NCBI GenBank assembly: GCA_002385545.1
Contig: DGDR01000224.1
Location: 1 to 6,985, forward strand
DNA from: Clostridium sp. UBA3947
GTDB lineage: Bacteria; Bacillota; Clostridia; Clostridiales; Clostridiaceae
Direction of reading: 5' to 3'
DNA length: 6,985 bases
A program made the position numbers and the translations under genes. Numbering within the stretch: position 1 is the first letter of the stretch; every line of letters begins with the position of its first letter. Positions 5,673 to 6,985 of this stretch are shown piece after piece. Under the pieces are notes generated by a model, which worked only from the letters and a program-made list of their open reading frames with translations, ran no database searches and was not told the origin of the DNA.

Positions 5673-5702
5673 ATTATACCATAAAAAGGAAAGATATATC
5701 AA
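5673..5702 (-). promoter_or_regulatory. Promoter of the small membrane-protein gene
   Basis: On the - strand: TTGATA (5702-5697, 5 of 6 matches), an 18-base spacer, and a perfect extended -10 TGG-TATAAT (-10 hexamer 5678-5673). Transcription would start near 5666, giving a leader of about 79 bases. It is the best vegetative promoter match in the window. Confidence 0.75.
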
Positions 5703-5731
5703 GGATAGAGTTCCTTAAACCAATATATATA

Positions 5732-5746
5732 TTAACTAAAAGTTAA
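5732..5746 (-). terminator. Weak AT hairpin after rtcB, possible terminator
   Basis: TTAACT-AAA-AGTTAA is a perfect six-pair hairpin 15 bases beyond the rtcB stop, but the stem has only one G-C pair and no T-run follows on the - strand. Five-pair arms AAGGA/TCCTT (5701-5705 and 5712-5716) lie further on. Termination here is doubtful, so rtcB transcripts may run into the small gene. Confidence 0.25.
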
Positions 5747-5760
5747 AAATATTACAAGCC

Positions 5761-6984
5761 TTATTCGCCAGCTTTAAAATTATAAACTGGTCGGATTATT
5801 TTAATAATATCTACTGTATCTTTGATGTTTTTAATAATTTCATCAATGGGCTTATAAGCCATTGGAGCCTCATCCAGGGTAGCCTCATTAACTGAAGTAG
5901 TAAAGATACCTTCCATTGACTTTTTATAGTCTTCCATAGACAGCATTTCCTTAGCCTTATTTCTACTCATCAGTCTGCCAGCACCATGGGGAGCGGAATA
6001 GTTCCAGTCTGGATTTCCCTTACCAACAGCTAAGATACTACCATCTCTCATATTTATAGGGATAAGGACCCTTTCCCCTTCATAGGCAGAAATGCTTCCC
6101 TTTCGGATAATATTATCCTTGAAATTTATATAGTTATGGATGGTGGTAAAGTGACTAAAATCCGATAAGCTTTTACCTAGTAGTTTTTCTAATATGATGT
6201 TAGCCATGGTTTCTCTGTTTAAGGTGGCGTATTCTTGGCAAATATTCATATCATGTAAATACTGACTCCTATAAACACCAGTTAAGAAGCATAAATCCTT
6301 TGGATAGCTTGGTGTTAAAGCATCATATTGAACCTTTAACTCCTTTAAGGCCCCCTCGATGAGCTTTCTCTTTCCCATTGTCTTATATTCGGTGATTATT
6401 CTTTCTCTTTTAATATAGTAGTCTTCCTTGCCAGAGCAAAGGTCAATTGCTAGGTTTTGATAATGCTCTGCCACCTGTTTTCCAAGGTTTCTACTGCCAG
6501 AATGAATCACTAGGTATAAATTGTCTTGTTCATCCTTATCTAGCTCGATAAAATGATTTCCTCCTCCTAGGCTACCAATACTTCTTTCAATTCTCTTGGT
6601 GTCCTTTAGGTTTCTGTAGCAATGAAGTTCCTGAAGCTGAGGAAACCTAACTATTCGTCCTTCATGGACTTTCATACCTGAAGGAATATATTTATGAATT
6701 ACATTGTCTAGTTCTACTAAGTCTATATCTAGCTTACCTAATTCCACTGTAAGCATACCGCAACCAATATCTACACCAACGATATTAGGTATTACCTTGT
6801 CCCCTAAATTTGCGGTAAAGCCTATTACACAGCCTTTTCCTGCATGGGTGTCTGGCATTATGGCGATATTACAGCCTTGGCAAAAATCTTGATTGCATAG
6901 CTCTACAAGCTGAGATATAACCTCAGGCTCTAATATATCAGTGTATACTTTGGCAGTATTATATTTTCCCTTAACCTCTATCAT
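5761..6984 (-). CDS. rtcB: RtcB-family RNA ligase
   Basis: A 407-residue cytoplasmic enzyme expected to join RNA 2',3'-cyclic phosphate (or 3'-phosphate) and 5'-hydroxyl ends using GTP and Mn2+, acting in RNA repair. Conserved blocks are all present: IMPDTHAGKG (42-51), GVDIGCGM (70-77) with metal ligands Asp72 and Cys75, GGGNHFIEL (140-148) with His144, VIHSGSRNLG (159-168) with His161, TIHNY (281-285) with His283, and SAPHGAGRLMSR (330-341) with His333, the residue that carries the guanylate. It is therefore likely active and complete at both ends. The ATG at 6984 begins one base inside the window, so its ribosome binding site and promoter are not visible; the N-terminus MIEVKGKYNTAKVYTD is typical of this shorter RtcB group. 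No rtcA, rtcR or archease gene is visible in the window. Downstream 173 bases on lies the unrelated small membrane gene. Confidence 0.95.
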   Translation of the reverse strand: MIEVKGKYNTAKVYTDILEPEVISQLVELCNQDFCQGCNIAIMPDTHAGKGCVIGFTANLGDKVIPNIVGVDIGCGMLTVELGKLDIDLVELDNVIHKYIPSGMKVHEGRIVRFPQLQELHCYRNLKDTKRIERSIGSLGGGNHFIELDKDEQDNLYLVIHSGSRNLGKQVAEHYQNLAIDLCSGKEDYYIKRERIITEYKTMGKRKLIEGALKELKVQYDALTPSYPKDLCFLTGVYRSQYLHDMNICQEYATLNRETMANIILEKLLGKSLSDFSHFTTIHNYINFKDNIIRKGSISAYEGERVLIPINMRDGSILAVGKGNPDWNYSAPHGAGRLMSRNKAKEMLSMEDYKKSMEGIFTTSVNEATLDEAPMAYKPIDEIIKNIKDTVDIIKIIRPVYNFKAGE

Positions 6985-6985
6985 T

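Noticed and set aside
6704..6892. Open frame on the + strand opposite the RtcB N-terminal region
   Set aside because: Antisense to metal-binding motifs of RtcB; no supporting signals.

Overview
The window looks like a contig end from an AT-rich, low-GC Gram-positive bacterium, most probably a Clostridium or close relative. The grounds are strong AGGAGG-type ribosome binding sites, AT-rich codon use, TATGGTATAAT-type promoters, a Bacillota-style Fur/PerR 7-1-7 operator, and the gene families present. I can recognise families but cannot name the species. The first 19 bases are not genomic: they match the Nextera transposase mosaic-end adapter.

Left part (42-2194, + strand): the tail of a tightly packed operon. 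It holds a four-helix membrane protein of probable DUF3021 type, an ABC transporter ATPase that overlaps it by four bases, and an ABC-2 type permease whose GTG start abuts the ATPase stop. DUF3021 genes usually follow a LytTR regulator, so the regulator has probably been cut off by the contig end.

Middle (2195-2984): a thioredoxin-type glutathione peroxidase with its own promoter. A perfect TGATAAT-A-ATTATCA operator sits on the predicted transcription start, so a Fur-family repressor (Fur or PerR) is the likely controller. A hairpin terminator separates it from the convergent lysR gene.

Centre (2983-5259): a LysR-type regulator (- strand) divergent from a 396-residue homologue of F420-0:gamma-glutamyl ligase (CofE, + strand). 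The 120-base gap holds overlapping divergent promoters and dyad symmetry, which suggests LysR controls the ligase-like gene. The ligase homologue is much longer than classical CofE, appears to carry an internal insert of about 115-145 residues, and has diverged at the motifs where I expect the metal-binding aspartates. It is the best candidate in the window for undescribed biochemistry.

Right part (5252-6984, - strand): a full-length RtcB-family RNA ligase with all expected metal and nucleotide ligands. Downstream lies a 111-residue membrane-anchored protein of unknown function with its own consensus promoter. The two convergent junctions (gpx/lysR and cofE-like/small gene) end in similar bidirectional hairpins. 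I saw no CRISPR array, tRNA, rRNA, transposase or phage gene.
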